NCBI GenBank assembly: GCA_934875375.1
Contig: CAKXHL010000005.1
Location: 62,001 to 126,000 of the forward strand
Source of the DNA: an uncultured bacterium
GTDB lineage: Bacteria > Bacillota > Clostridia > Oscillospirales > Ruminococcaceae
Reading direction: 5' to 3'
DNA length: 64,000 nt
Below, piece by piece: positions 7,657 through 16,691 of this stretch. The translations under genes and the position numbers were made by a program. Under the pieces are notes generated by a model that was given only the letters and a program-made list of their open reading frames with translations, made no database searches and was not told where the DNA came from. Position 1 is the stretch's first letter; every line of letters starts with the position of its first letter.

Positions 7657-10479
7657 ATGGCTTTGGATAAAATCGTTATCAAAGGCGCCAGGGAACACAA
7701 TTTAAAAAATGTTGATTTGGAACTTCCCCGGGATAAATTTATTGTTTTTACTGGACTTTCCGGATCCGGTAAGTCCTCTTTGGCTTTTGACACCATTTAC
7801 GCTGACGGTCAACGCCGTTATGTTGAAAGCCTTTCCTCCTATGCGCGCATGTTTTTAGGGCAAATGGAAAAACCTGATGTTGACAGCATCGAAGGGCTCT
7901 CCCCCGCTATCTCTATCGACCAGAAAACCACTTCCAAAAATCCTCGCTCTACCGTTGGCACAGTGACCGAAATTTATGATTACCTGCGTTTACTTTATGC
8001 CAGAATCGGTATTCCGCATTGTCCTGTGTGTGGCCGGGTAATTGAACAGCAGACGGTAGACCAAATGGTAGATCAGATTATGGCATTGCCGGAAGGATCC
8101 CGAATCCAGATCTTGGCTCCTGTTGTGCGCGGCCGAAAAGGGGAGCACAAAAAAGAGTTTGAAAACGCCAAGCGCTCTGGCTTCGTCCGAGTCCGGGCTG
8201 ATGGTATTCTATATGACCTTTCTGAAGAAATCAAGCTGGAAAAAAATAAAAAGCACAATATCGAAATTGTAATTGATCGCCTTATCTTAAAGTCAGATAT
8301 CCGTTCTCGTTTATCCGACTCACTGGAATCTGCGATGTCAGTATCCGGCGGTCTGGTCCTGATTGATGTTCAGAACGGCGAAGAATTGCTTTTTTCCCAG
8401 AACTACGCCTGTCCCGACCACGGCATCAGTATTGAAGAATTATCTCCCCGCATGTTTTCTTTTAACAATCCTGCGGGAGCCTGCGAAAAATGCACTGGAC
8501 TGGGAACTTTTATGAAAGTAGATCCGGCACTGGTCATCCCCGATCGGGATCGAAGCATCCGCGGCGGTGCAATCCGTGCCAGCGGATGGTATTTTGCGGA
8601 AGGCGGGCTGGTCCAAAGCTATTTTGAAGCGTTGGCGGATCATTATCATTTTAGCTTAGACACTCCTTTTGGACAACTGCCTGAAGAAATACAGGATATC
8701 GTCCTTTATGGGAATAATGGAGAAAAAATTACAGTCCAGCGGGAATCCGGCAGCCGAGGCAGCACTTTTACTACTGATTTTGAAGGAATTATCAATAATC
8801 TCGAGCGTCGTTTCCGTACTACCAACAGCAACTGGGTGCGCAATGATATCGCTTCTTTAATGAGTTCAGAACAATGTCCGGATTGCCATGGCCACCGATT
8901 AAAACCGGAATATCTGGCAGTCACTGTCGGGGAGAAAAATATCTCCGATTTTTGTCGTATGTCAATCGTGCAGGCTTTGGACTTTTTGAACACACTGCAG
9001 CTGACCGAACGGCAAAAAATGATTTCAGCGCAAATTTTAAAAGAAATCCGTGCTCGTTTAGGCTTTTTGCAAAGCGTTGGCTTAGAGTATCTGACTCTTG
9101 CTCGATCTGCCAGCACTCTTTCCGGCGGTGAAAGTCAACGAATCCGTTTGGCAACTCAGATTGGCTCTTCTTTGATGGGGGTTCTTTATATTCTGGATGA
9201 GCCCAGTATCGGTCTCCACCAAAAGGACAATCATAAGTTAATTGCAACTTTAAAACGTTTGCGGGACATCGGCAATACATTAATTGTCGTAGAGCATGAC
9301 GAAGATACGATGCGTGCTGCGGATTATATTGTGGATATCGGTCCTGGCGCCGGCATCCACGGTGGAGAAGTGGTTTGTGCCGGTACTTTAGAAGATATTA
9401 TCGCCTGTGAAGACTCTGTCACCGGCCAATATTTGTCAGGCAAGAAAAAAGTTGAGGTTCCGGCTTTACGGCGGAAAGGGAACGGAAAGTATATTGAGAT
9501 TGTAGGGGCAACCGAAAACAACCTAAAAAATATTTCCGTAAAAATTCCTTTGGGAACTTTTACCGGCGTAACTGGTGTTTCCGGATCCGGAAAGTCATCT
9601 CTCATCAACGAAATATTATATAAGCGTTTGGCCGCAGAACTAAACGGTGCGAAAATCCGCGCCGGTAAACATAAAGATATTTTAGGAATTGACCAGTTGG
9701 ACAAAGTAATTGAAATTGATCAGTCTCCTATCGGTAGGACACCTCGTTCCAATCCTGCCACTTATACTGGCGTATTCACGGATATTCGAAATCTTTTTGC
9801 AACGACAAATCAAGCTAAAATGCGCGGATACACCTCCAGCCGCTTTTCTTTCAATGTCAAAGGCGGGAGATGCGAAGCCTGTGAAGGCGACGGGATCATC
9901 AAAATTGAAATGCATTTTTTACCAGACATTTTCGTTCCCTGCGAAGTGTGCAAAGGAAAAAGATATAATCGGGAAACTTTGGAAGTCAAGTACAAAGACA
10001 AAAGCATTTATGATGTTTTGGAAATGACAGTAGAAGAAGGATTGGCTTTCTTTGACAGTCTTCCTAAAATCAAACGGAAATTACAAACGTTATATGATGT
10101 TGGGCTCGGTTACATCAAAATCGGACAACCTGCCACCACTCTATCTGGCGGCGAGGCACAAAGAGTCAAATTGGCTGCTGAACTCTGCCGCAAGCCCACC
10201 GGCAAAACGATTTATATTCTGGACGAGCCTACAACAGGATTACACACAGCAGATGTTCACAAATTAATTGAAGTATTGCAAACACTGGTCGATGCGGGAA
10301 ATACGGTTGTGTTTATTGAACACAATTTAGATGTTATCAAAACAGCCGATTATCTGATTGATTTGGGGCCAGAAGGCGGAGATAACGGCGGACAGATTGT
10401 CTTTTCCGGAACGCCTGAAGAATTGGTGCAATGTGAAAAATCTTATACAGGCCAATATTTAAAAGATCTGTTAAAATAA
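7657..10479 (+). CDS. uvrA: UvrABC excinuclease subunit A
   Basis: UvrA (940 residues, normal length) is the ATPase that first recognises bulky DNA lesions and loads UvrB. Both ABC modules are complete: Walker A GLSGSGKSS near residue 35 and GVSGSGKSS near 645, signatures LSGGESQRI and LSGGEAQRV, and Walker B LDEPSIGLH and LDEPTTGLH. Zinc-module cysteines are present (CPVCG, CEKC, and the C-terminal CEACEGDG...CEVCKGKR). The ATG follows GGAGGG. It is the second gene of the uvrBA operon. Confidence 0.98.
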   Translation: MALDKIVIKGAREHNLKNVDLELPRDKFIVFTGLSGSGKSSLAFDTIYADGQRRYVESLSSYARMFLGQMEKPDVDSIEGLSPAISIDQKTTSKNPRSTVGTVTEIYDYLRLLYARIGIPHCPVCGRVIEQQTVDQMVDQIMALPEGSRIQILAPVVRGRKGEHKKEFENAKRSGFVRVRADGILYDLSEEIKLEKNKKHNIEIVIDRLILKSDIRSRLSDSLESAMSVSGGLVLIDVQNGEELLFSQNYACPDHGISIEELSPRMFSFNNPAGACEKCTGLGTFMKVDPALVIPDRDRSIRGGAIRASGWYFAEGGLVQSYFEALADHYHFSLDTPFGQLPEEIQDIVLYGNNGEKITVQRESGSRGSTFTTDFEGIINNLERRFRTTNSNWVRNDIASLMSSEQCPDCHGHRLKPEYLAVTVGEKNISDFCRMSIVQALDFLNTLQLTERQKMISAQILKEIRARLGFLQSVGLEYLTLARSASTLSGGESQRIRLATQIGSSLMGVLYILDEPSIGLHQKDNHKLIATLKRLRDIGNTLIVVEHDEDTMRAADYIVDIGPGAGIHGGEVVCAGTLEDIIACEDSVTGQYLSGKKKVEVPALRRKGNGKYIEIVGATENNLKNISVKIPLGTFTGVTGVSGSGKSSLINEILYKRLAAELNGAKIRAGKHKDILGIDQLDKVIEIDQSPIGRTPRSNPATYTGVFTDIRNLFATTNQAKMRGYTSSRFSFNVKGGRCEACEGDGIIKIEMHFLPDIFVPCEVCKGKRYNRETLEVKYKDKSIYDVLEMTVEEGLAFFDSLPKIKRKLQTLYDVGLGYIKIGQPATTLSGGEAQRVKLAAELCRKPTGKTIYILDEPTTGLHTADVHKLIEVLQTLVDAGNTVVFIEHNLDVIKTADYLIDLGPEGGDNGGQIVFSGTPEELVQCEKSYTGQYLKDLLK

Positions 10480-10504
10480 CCTTTTCAAAAGATGATACGA
10501 TAAT

Positions 10505-10541
10505 AAAAAAGCCAACGCTAAAAAAGTGTTGGTTTTTTTAT
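10505..10541 (+). terminator. Terminator between convergent uvrA and HAD gene
   Basis: AAAAAGCCAACGCT / AGTGTTGGTTTTTTT hairpin with G-U pairs. The A-run and T-run on the two flanks suit both directions, and it sits between convergent genes. Confidence 0.82.
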
Positions 10542-10555
10542 TACTATGTTTTCAG

Positions 10556-11200
10556 CTACTCAATTAGAGAAATCAAATCGATTGGCGTTTCCGCAATTTG
10601 ATCGGCCCCTGCTTCTTCCAGCTCCTTTCTACTTCCATATCCATATAAAATACCGACAGACGAAATACCAACTTCTTTTGCCCCTGCAATATCATAACAG
10701 CGATCGCCAATCATGACAGCTTTTGAAAGATCCTGCACCGGCAACCGATCAATGACATGACGAATGACATCTGATTTATGCGGCCGCTCTCCTGACAAGG
10801 AGCTGCCGCCAATGAAATGAAAAAAAGGCGTTAATTTTAAATCTTCTAAAATCGGAACAGCTACCTCGACTGGTTTAGAAGTAGCGATAGCTAATTTTTT
10901 ACCTTTTTGCAAAAAGATTTGCAGCATATCCCAAACACCTGGAAAAAGTGGATTTTGCTTCATTCCATGTTGTGCGTAATATTCTCGATATATCGGTACT
11001 GCCAACTGTGCTTCTTTCAAAGAAAAATGATGAAAATGGATCAGAGAATCCAAAATTGGTGGCCCAATATAACAATATAAATTCTTTTTGCTTTCTTTTA
11101 TACCATATTGGCTCAATGTATGCTGAACTGCATTTAAAATACCATCTTGGGAGTCAATAATAGTACCATCCAAATCAAATAACAAAATATCTTTTTTCAC
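10556..11200 (-). CDS. HAD-superfamily phosphatase (Gph/PpaX-like)
   Basis: This 214-residue soluble HAD phosphatase carries motif I DLDGTIIDS with both aspartates, motif II IATSKP, the conserved Lys in the PHKSD region, and motif IV GDRCYDI. The helical cap between motif I and residue ~80 is the C1 type of phosphoglycolate phosphatase and pyrophosphatase PpaX. Either substrate, or another small phosphate ester, is possible. It stands alone, facing uvrA. The ATG at 11200 is the first codon of the conserved MKKDILLFDLDG start. Confidence 0.85.
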   Translation of the reverse strand: MKKDILLFDLDGTIIDSQDGILNAVQHTLSQYGIKESKKNLYCYIGPPILDSLIHFHHFSLKEAQLAVPIYREYYAQHGMKQNPLFPGVWDMLQIFLQKGKKLAIATSKPVEVAVPILEDLKLTPFFHFIGGSSLSGERPHKSDVIRHVIDRLPVQDLSKAVMIGDRCYDIAGAKEVGISSVGILYGYGSRKELEEAGADQIAETPIDLISLIE

Positions 11201-11278
11201 AAATACATTCCTCTCATATCTTCTACTTTTCAGTCCATCCTAATACTTGATTCTATTTTATCATAAAGGAGAAAGAAT

Positions 11279-11437
11279 ATGGATTATCATTCGAAAAAAG
11301 ATCCCCAGAAAAAAGCTCAAAAGGTTGCAGATGCATTTGTAGATGCTTCTTCTTGGAAAACAGACCCAAATGGAAGTTATACTGGAAAAAATGTAAATTA
11401 TGGAGAAAAACCTGTTCAGGACGTTGATGACCTTTGA
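11279..11437 (+). CDS. Conserved 52-residue hydrophilic protein
   Basis: The frame starts at ATG 11279 behind AAAGGAGAAAGAAT, an excellent ribosome site, and ends at TGA 11435-11437. The product begins MDYHSKKDPQKKAQK. It has a centre with SSWKTDPNGSYTG and a conserved-looking acidic end, KPVQDVDDL. There are no cysteines, membrane segment or enzyme motif. I recognise the DPNGSYTG...PVQD-DDL pattern as a small uncharacterised protein recurring in Clostridia. It lies between the divergent HAD gene and the convergent folT. Confidence 0.72.
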   Translation: MDYHSKKDPQKKAQKVADAFVDASSWKTDPNGSYTGKNVNYGEKPVQDVDDL

Positions 11438-11462
11438 TTTATCACAAACCTTTATAAAATTT

Positions 11463-11987
11463 TTAGACTCGTTTTATCCCGAGAAATTTTTTGACAGGCT
11501 TTACGATATAAGGCAAAATACTACCAAAAACAAAGGCGGTAAGAATACCAGTAAAAATCCTAGGAATAACTGCCCCAAAAACAAAGGCAAAAGAATAATA
11601 ACCATAAATTTTACTGTCAAGATATAATGCACCGGTATTGAGTGCCGTAACAATCAGCGCCGTAGAAATTGTAATGATCTGTGTTTGCAAAAAACTCATG
11701 TCAAAATGACAATGTTTTGCATACAGACCGATCAATAATCCTCGTATGGCCGCTGGAAGCACCCATATAATTGTAGTTGGTGTTAAACCAAATGTCAAAA
11801 GCTGATTTAAAAAGCTACCAAAAAATCCGATCAGGAAGCCATCCAAAGGACCCAGTAGTGCGGCTCCAACAATAATCGGAAGGCTGTCTAGCGTTATTTT
11901 CATATTTCCCAAGTTGATCGAAAAAAGACTCAGGACCACATACATCGCAATTAACATAGCCGCCGTCACAATTCGTTTTGCTTTCAT
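11463..11987 (-). CDS. folT: Folate ECF transporter S component (FolT)
   Basis: This 174-residue membrane protein has about six membrane segments. It starts with the S-component pattern AKRIVTAAMLIAMYVVLS, whose AAM/A-x3-A face contacts the ECF T subunit, and contains the substrate-loop region LGPLDGFLIGFFGSFLNQ. S components give substrate specificity to energy-coupling-factor vitamin importers. The energising EcfA/EcfT genes are not in this window, as is usual for group II systems. The folate call rests mainly on the tetrahydrofolate riboswitch in its leader (12257-12353), which agrees with its FolT-like sequence. It is monocistronic. Confidence 0.85.
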   Translation of the reverse strand: MKAKRIVTAAMLIAMYVVLSLFSINLGNMKITLDSLPIIVGAALLGPLDGFLIGFFGSFLNQLLTFGLTPTTIIWVLPAAIRGLLIGLYAKHCHFDMSFLQTQIITISTALIVTALNTGALYLDSKIYGYYSFAFVFGAVIPRIFTGILTAFVFGSILPYIVKPVKKFLGIKRV

Positions 11988-12185
11988 AAAAACATTTCTC
12001 TCCTTTTGCTATTGTCATGATATTCCTAATGAATGGTTCATATTAGAAGATAGGGGCTCAGAACATTTATGAAATGCTCATTTTGTGCGGCATCGTGTTT
12101 TTCATTCCTCCATTCAACCAATCGCCGCTCCTGTTGATTTTGAAAATAGAAAAATGTTAGAATTACTCACGCTTTTTTTGCATAC

Positions 12186-12244
12186 AAAAAGACTCCTCCT
12201 TTTTCTGTTGCTAGCCACTGCAAGCCACAGAAAGAGAGGGAGTC
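12186..12244 (-). terminator. Terminator in the folT leader (riboswitch output)
   Basis: On the minus strand an imperfect 18-bp hairpin (12227-12244 with 12191-12208) is followed by TTTTT. It starts 12 bases after the THF aptamer and lies about 200 bases before folT. It is probably the riboswitch expression platform. Confidence 0.78.
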
Positions 12245-12256
12245 TCCCCTTCATGC

Positions 12257-12353
12257 GGCAGCGGGATGCGAAATTTGTACCGCAAGTCTCCTTTTCGTCC
12301 ATCTGGCAACTCCCCGTCCAGACAGCACTTAATGCACAAAAATCTACTCTGCC
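12257..12353 (-). ncRNA. Tetrahydrofolate (THF-I) riboswitch
   Basis: Read on the minus strand, the element opens with GGCAGAGTAGA, continues through GCATTAAGTG, GACGGGGAGT and GGACGAAAAGG, then TTGCGGT, and closes with GCATCCCGCTGCC. These are the conserved blocks of the THF riboswitch in the right order. The ends pair as P1 (GGCAG/CTGCC). The class binds reduced folates and is common before folT. Here a terminator follows at once, so folate probably represses folT by premature termination. Confidence 0.88.
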
Positions 12354-12411
12354 AATGACTATTGACTTTTTATTTGCCGCTGATTATTAGGTGTCCTGTT
12401 TAATCGATACG

Positions 12412-12438
12412 GCAGCTAAAACAGCCTACGCTGTTTTT
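12412..12438 (-). terminator. Terminator after the ACT-domain gene
   Basis: AAAACAGC / GCTGTTTT hairpin with a 4-base loop, 5 bases past the ACT-protein stop on the minus strand. Confidence 0.65.
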
Positions 12439-12442
12439 AACC

Positions 12443-12874
12443 TTACTTCCCGTAAACTTCTTCTCCGCGAATAACCAGGATGCCGCCCTGCTGTAAAGCC
12501 AAAATGGCTTTCTGATTATCCTGTACGCGAAGGATCACATAAGCGGTGTCCGCCTTGGGAGAAACAAACGCGTACATATATTCTACCGCAATTCCCGCTT
12601 GCGCAACATACTTTAGCGCTTCAGACAAGCCGCCTGGTTTATGAGACACTGCGATGGCGATAACATCCGTCAGCGACACTTTAAAACCAGCTGCTTTTAA
12701 AGCATCCTCTGCTTTCTGCGGATTATTGACGATTAAACGTAAAATACCATAACGTTCTGTATCCGCAACCGACAGCGCGCACATATCGATATCATTTGCT
12801 CCCAAAATACCGGTAATTTCTGCTAAAGTGCCCGGTTTATTTTCTACAAAAACGGACAGCTGTTTCATTGTCAT
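12443..12874 (-). CDS. Tandem ACT-domain protein
   Basis: This 143-residue protein is two ACT domains (~3-70 and ~73-142). Each has the beta-alpha-beta pattern with a ligand-binding turn: FVENKPGTLAEI in the first, SHKPGGLSEAL in the second. ACT domains bind amino acids and act as allosteric sensors. Stand-alone tandem ACT proteins commonly sit beside phenylacetate-CoA ligase and indolepyruvate oxidoreductase genes, as here, so a role in sensing aromatic amino acids is plausible but inferred. The intergenic region before it carries three TTGTATCA-type motifs. Confidence 0.85.
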   Translation of the reverse strand: MTMKQLSVFVENKPGTLAEITGILGANDIDMCALSVADTERYGILRLIVNNPQKAEDALKAAGFKVSLTDVIAIAVSHKPGGLSEALKYVAQAGIAVEYMYAFVSPKADTAYVILRVQDNQKAILALQQGGILVIRGEEVYGK

Positions 12875-12972
12875 ACGATATCATCCTTTCCGCATCATAT
12901 CATTCAGCATAAAATCAAAAGCTTTTTTTTACACTGCTTTGATGCCGATAATCTATGGAAAACAATTATCCT

Positions 12973-13006
12973 TTGTATCAATTCCATTGTATCACAGTTG
13001 ATACAA
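12973..13006. repeat. Three copies of TTGTATCA, two direct and one inverted
   Basis: TTGTATCA occurs at 12973-12980 and 12987-12994, with its exact reverse complement TGATACAA at 12999-13006. The last two form an 8-bp inverted repeat around 4 bases. The cluster lies between paaK and the ACT gene and looks like a regulator-binding region. No regulator is encoded nearby. Confidence 0.6.
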
Positions 13007-13015
13007 AAACAACAG

Positions 13016-14317
13016 CTAGATTTTTCGTTTATCTATTACCCGAACCGCTTTTCCTTCGCTTCTTGTAATAGACTTTGGCGGAAGCAGCGTTACTTTTGCA
13101 GAAATCCCCAAAGTGGAAGCCACAGCCGCTTTGATTTTCGCTTCTGTTTTTTCAATCAAACGGACTGCATCAAACTCCATGTCCTCTTTCATTTCGACCT
13201 GAATTTCCAGCGTATCCAGATTTCCAACACGGTCTACAATCAGCATATAATGGGGCGCTGTATCCCCCAGTTCCAGCAGAACGGACTCAACCTGCGACGG
13301 GAACACATTTACACCGCGGATGATCAGCATATCGTCTGTTCTTCCGCTGGGTTTTTTCATTTTAATCAGAGTACGTCCACAACTGCACTTTTCTCGACTC
13401 AAAGATGCGATATCGCGGGTCCGATACCGGATCAGAGGCAATGCTTCTTTACTGATGCAGGTAAACACCAGTTCCCCAACTTTACCTTCCGGCAAAACTT
13501 CTCCGGTATCCGGATCAATGATTTCCGGATAGAAATGGTCTTCATTGACATGCATACCGGTTTGTTCGCTGCACTCAAAGGCAACACCAGGTCCCATGAC
13601 TTCTGATAAACCATAAATATCATGAGCCTTTATTCCCAGCAGATCTTCTATTTTACGGCGCATTTCATCACTCCAGGGTTCTGCACCGAAAATGCCTGCT
13701 TTCAGGCTGATTTCTGATTTGTCCACTCCCATTTCCCGCAAGCTCTCGCCTAAGAACAATGCATAAGAAGGGGTACAGCAGAGAATAGTAGAGCCAAAAT
13801 CTTTAAAAATCTGAATCTGGCGTTTGGTGTTACCGGAAGAAACCGGGATAACCGTTGCATGAATTTCTTCTGCTCCGGCATGCAGACCAAGTCCTCCCGT
13901 AAAGAGACCATACCCATAAGAAACATGAACAAAATCTCTGGCGTCTCCGCCAGCAGCCGTCAAAGCGCGTCCGCAGCAGTTGCCCCAAATCTTGATATCA
14001 TTTTGTGTATAGCCCACCACCGTCTGTTTACCGGTCGTGCCGCTGGAAGCATGAATGCGCACCAGATCTTCCACCGGTACGGCAAACAAACCATAAGGAT
14101 AATTATCGCGCAAATCCTGCTTATAAGTAAACGGAAGTTTGGATATATCGTCGATCGATTGGATATTCTCCGGCTTTAGGCCCATTTCATCAAATTTTTT
14201 CCGATAAAAAGGCACATGTTCATAAACATGCCGCACTGTCTGCGATAAACGTAGGCTCTGCAAAGCTTTCATTTCGTGGATTGGCGCCGTTTCTACCGGA
14301 TTCCAGTAGCGTTCCAT
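13016..14317 (-). CDS. paaK: Phenylacetate-CoA ligase (PaaK)
   Basis: This 433-residue acyl-adenylate-forming enzyme joins aryl acetates to CoA. It shows the AMP-binding P-loop RIHASSGTTGKQ, the YGLSEVMGPG motif and the C-terminal hinge/lysine region ending SEGKAVRVIDKRK. Beside iorAB it can run toward ATP formation, turning arylacetyl-CoA into arylacetate and conserving energy, as proposed for anaerobes fermenting aromatic amino acids. I chose the ATG at 14317, 7 bases after GGAGG. The frame extends 6 codons upstream to a TTG that would include the ribosome site. Confidence 0.93.
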   Translation of the reverse strand: MERYWNPVETAPIHEMKALQSLRLSQTVRHVYEHVPFYRKKFDEMGLKPENIQSIDDISKLPFTYKQDLRDNYPYGLFAVPVEDLVRIHASSGTTGKQTVVGYTQNDIKIWGNCCGRALTAAGGDARDFVHVSYGYGLFTGGLGLHAGAEEIHATVIPVSSGNTKRQIQIFKDFGSTILCCTPSYALFLGESLREMGVDKSEISLKAGIFGAEPWSDEMRRKIEDLLGIKAHDIYGLSEVMGPGVAFECSEQTGMHVNEDHFYPEIIDPDTGEVLPEGKVGELVFTCISKEALPLIRYRTRDIASLSREKCSCGRTLIKMKKPSGRTDDMLIIRGVNVFPSQVESVLLELGDTAPHYMLIVDRVGNLDTLEIQVEMKEDMEFDAVRLIEKTEAKIKAAVASTLGISAKVTLLPPKSITRSEGKAVRVIDKRKI

Positions 14318-14345
14318 CGTAATTCCTCCAGACAAACTTTCATTT

Positions 14346-14942
14346 TTATCTCATTTCAACATCAGCTGCTGTAGCCATACGCCCCAATTCAAAAGCTTTT
14401 AAATTCAAATCCAAGAATTTTTGGGGAACCAATTCCCGAATAGCGGCTTCCCAATTCTCCTTTGCAAAGGGCATCATGGTAGAGAGAATGCCGATTAAAA
14501 CCGTGTTTGTCGCCTTTGGTGAACCCGCCTGCTGTGCCAGATTCAAAGCGTCTACCGCAACCAAATTGGCGCCTGTCTGCCGCAACTTGGATACAATATT
14601 TTCCGGATATTGTGCCGCGCCAATGATAACCGGCATTGGATCTATCTTTTGTGTGCTTAAAATCATGGTACCGTCTTTTTTTAGATGAGGCAGCCAACGG
14701 GCAGCTTCCAGCTGTTCGAAAGAGAGCAGAAAATCTGCCTCTCCTTGTTCAATAATGGGGGAAAACACCTGATCGCCATATTTGATATAGGTAACTACAG
14801 AACCGCCCCGTTGCGACATACCATGAACTTCAGAAACCTTTACGTCAAACCCTTGTTCCAGAAATACATGCCCCAGAATCCGGCTGGCCAACAGGGAGCC
14901 TTGTCCACCTACACCAACAATCATTACACTTTTTGTTTTCAT
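14346..14942 (-). CDS. iorB: Indolepyruvate:ferredoxin oxidoreductase, beta subunit
   Basis: IorB (198 residues) is the gamma-type domain of the 2-oxoacid:ferredoxin oxidoreductase superfamily. It shows VGVGGQGSLLASRILG near the N-terminus and SEVHGMSQRGGSVVTYI, the conserved MxxRGG region. With IorA it decarboxylates aryl pyruvates (indolepyruvate, phenylpyruvate, 4-hydroxyphenylpyruvate) to aryl-acetyl-CoA while reducing ferredoxin. Its start codon abuts the iorA stop, so the two are translationally coupled. PaaK follows 28 bases downstream. Confidence 0.95.
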   Translation of the reverse strand: MKTKSVMIVGVGGQGSLLASRILGHVFLEQGFDVKVSEVHGMSQRGGSVVTYIKYGDQVFSPIIEQGEADFLLSFEQLEAARWLPHLKKDGTMILSTQKIDPMPVIIGAAQYPENIVSKLRQTGANLVAVDALNLAQQAGSPKATNTVLIGILSTMMPFAKENWEAAIRELVPQKFLDLNLKAFELGRMATAADVEMR

Positions 14943-16676
14943 TTACCGCACCTCCTGAGGCCCAATGGCATGGAACGGGCAAAGTGACGCGCACAAACCA
15001 CAGCCTACGCACAAAGTTGGATCGATGGCGGCCTTGCCATCTTCCATATGAATGGACGGACAGCCGATCTTAAAGCAGGCTTTGCAAGAACGGCATTTAT
15101 CCCTATCTACCACAAGTGGCGCTTTTTTGGGAACGGACTTCAACAAAACACAGGGACGACGGCTGATGATAACCGACGGTTCCGGTGATGCCAGTTCTTC
15201 TTTTAAAACTGCCTCGACCTGTACGGTATCATAAGGGTCTACCACCTGCACCCGGCGGATACCCGCTGCACGGCAAACCGCTTCAATGTTCACCTGTGGA
15301 ACTTCATCCCCTTTGAGAGTCCGTCCGGTCGTCGGATTATCCTGATGTCCCGTCATTCCCGTAATGCGATTATCTAAAATAATAACGGTAGAATTGCCCT
15401 TGTTATAACCAATATTGACGAGTCCTGTCATTCCCGAATGCATAAAAGTGGAGTCTCCAATAACCGCAACGGAGCGCTCCTGCATTCCTCTGGCCTTATT
15501 AAACCCATGCAAAGCGGAAATGGAGGCGCCCATACACACACAGGTATCCATTGCATTCAGCGGAGCCGTCGCTCCCAATGTATAACAGCCGATATCGCCG
15601 CTGACCATGACCTTTAATTTTGACAGAACATAGTATAAACCGCGGTGAGGGCATCCAGGGCACATAACCGGAGGACGTACCGGAACCGATTCCTCAAAAG
15701 TGCGGTAATCCGTTTTTTCGCCGAGAATTTTTTCCGCAATCATTTGCGGGGAATATTCTCCAAGTTTTGTGAACAAGTTCTTCCCTTCACAGGCAATTCC
15801 AAGTTTTTTCACCTGCGTTTCAAAAATATCATCCAGTTCTTCGATCACATACAGCTTGTCTACCTTCTGAGCAAAATCGCGGATCATCTGTTCCGGCAAC
15901 GGAAAAATAAGACCTAATTTTAAAACGCTCGCCTTTTCTCCCAACGCTTCCTTGACATATTGATAGGCGATACCAGAACAAATCACGCCGATCTTGGTAT
16001 CTGCCCATTCAATTCTGTTCAGGCCAGTTGTTTCCGCAAAAAGAGACAGTGCTTCCAGTCTCCGCTCCACTTCAATATGACGGGTTTTGGCAAAAGCGGG
16101 CATCATCACATATTTCTGCGGATTCTTCACATAATCCTTTAAAGGCTTTTCTTCTCGCGGACATTCTTCCACAATGCTTTGGGAATGAGATACCCGGGTA
16201 GAAAGCCGGAAAAGTACCGGTGTATCAAAATCTTCTGAAATTTCATATGCCGCTTTGATAAAATCTTTGCATTCTTTGGAATCAGAGGGCTCCACCATCG
16301 GCAATTTTGCCGCTATGGCGTAATGCCGGGAATCCTGCTCATTTTGGGAAGAATGCATGCCCTGATCGTCGGCTACGGCAAGGATCATACCGCCATTCAC
16401 TCCGGTATAACTGGAAGTAAACACCGGGTCCGCCGCGACATTCAATCCTACATGCTTCATCGCACAAAAAGATCTGGCTCCGCCAAAACTCGCACCAATA
16501 GCCACCTCTGCCGCTACCTTTTCATTGGGCGCCCATTCCGCATATACTTCTTCATATTTGGCCACATATTCAGAAATCTCCGTGCTAGGTGTTCCTGGGT
16601 AACTCGAAACCACACGGCAACCTGCTTCATACAGGCCTCTGGCAACAGCTTCATTGCCAAGCATCAGCCTTTTCAT
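14943..16676 (-). CDS. iorA: Indolepyruvate:ferredoxin oxidoreductase, alpha subunit
   Basis: IorA (577 residues) fuses the pyrimidine-binding domain (SYPGTPSTEI near residue 25), a middle domain, the TPP-binding domain (CPGCPHRGLYY near 340, then VIGDSTFMHSGMTGL with the GDS..N Mg/TPP motif) and a C-terminal ferredoxin domain with two 4Fe-4S cysteine sets (CRSCKACFKIGCP and CVGCGLCASLCP). TPP use agrees with a TPP-regulated thiamine importer elsewhere in the window. The ATG follows GGGAGG. It sits 15 bases after mntP, in the same operon. Confidence 0.97.
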   Translation of the reverse strand: MKRLMLGNEAVARGLYEAGCRVVSSYPGTPSTEISEYVAKYEEVYAEWAPNEKVAAEVAIGASFGGARSFCAMKHVGLNVAADPVFTSSYTGVNGGMILAVADDQGMHSSQNEQDSRHYAIAAKLPMVEPSDSKECKDFIKAAYEISEDFDTPVLFRLSTRVSHSQSIVEECPREEKPLKDYVKNPQKYVMMPAFAKTRHIEVERRLEALSLFAETTGLNRIEWADTKIGVICSGIAYQYVKEALGEKASVLKLGLIFPLPEQMIRDFAQKVDKLYVIEELDDIFETQVKKLGIACEGKNLFTKLGEYSPQMIAEKILGEKTDYRTFEESVPVRPPVMCPGCPHRGLYYVLSKLKVMVSGDIGCYTLGATAPLNAMDTCVCMGASISALHGFNKARGMQERSVAVIGDSTFMHSGMTGLVNIGYNKGNSTVIILDNRITGMTGHQDNPTTGRTLKGDEVPQVNIEAVCRAAGIRRVQVVDPYDTVQVEAVLKEELASPEPSVIISRRPCVLLKSVPKKAPLVVDRDKCRSCKACFKIGCPSIHMEDGKAAIDPTLCVGCGLCASLCPFHAIGPQEVR

Positions 16677-16691
16677 GTTAATACCTCCCTT

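Noticed and set aside
12085..12390. 101-codon plus-strand open frame in the folT leader
   Set aside because: It lies antisense to the THF riboswitch and its terminator, with no ribosome site. The RNA explains the conservation here.
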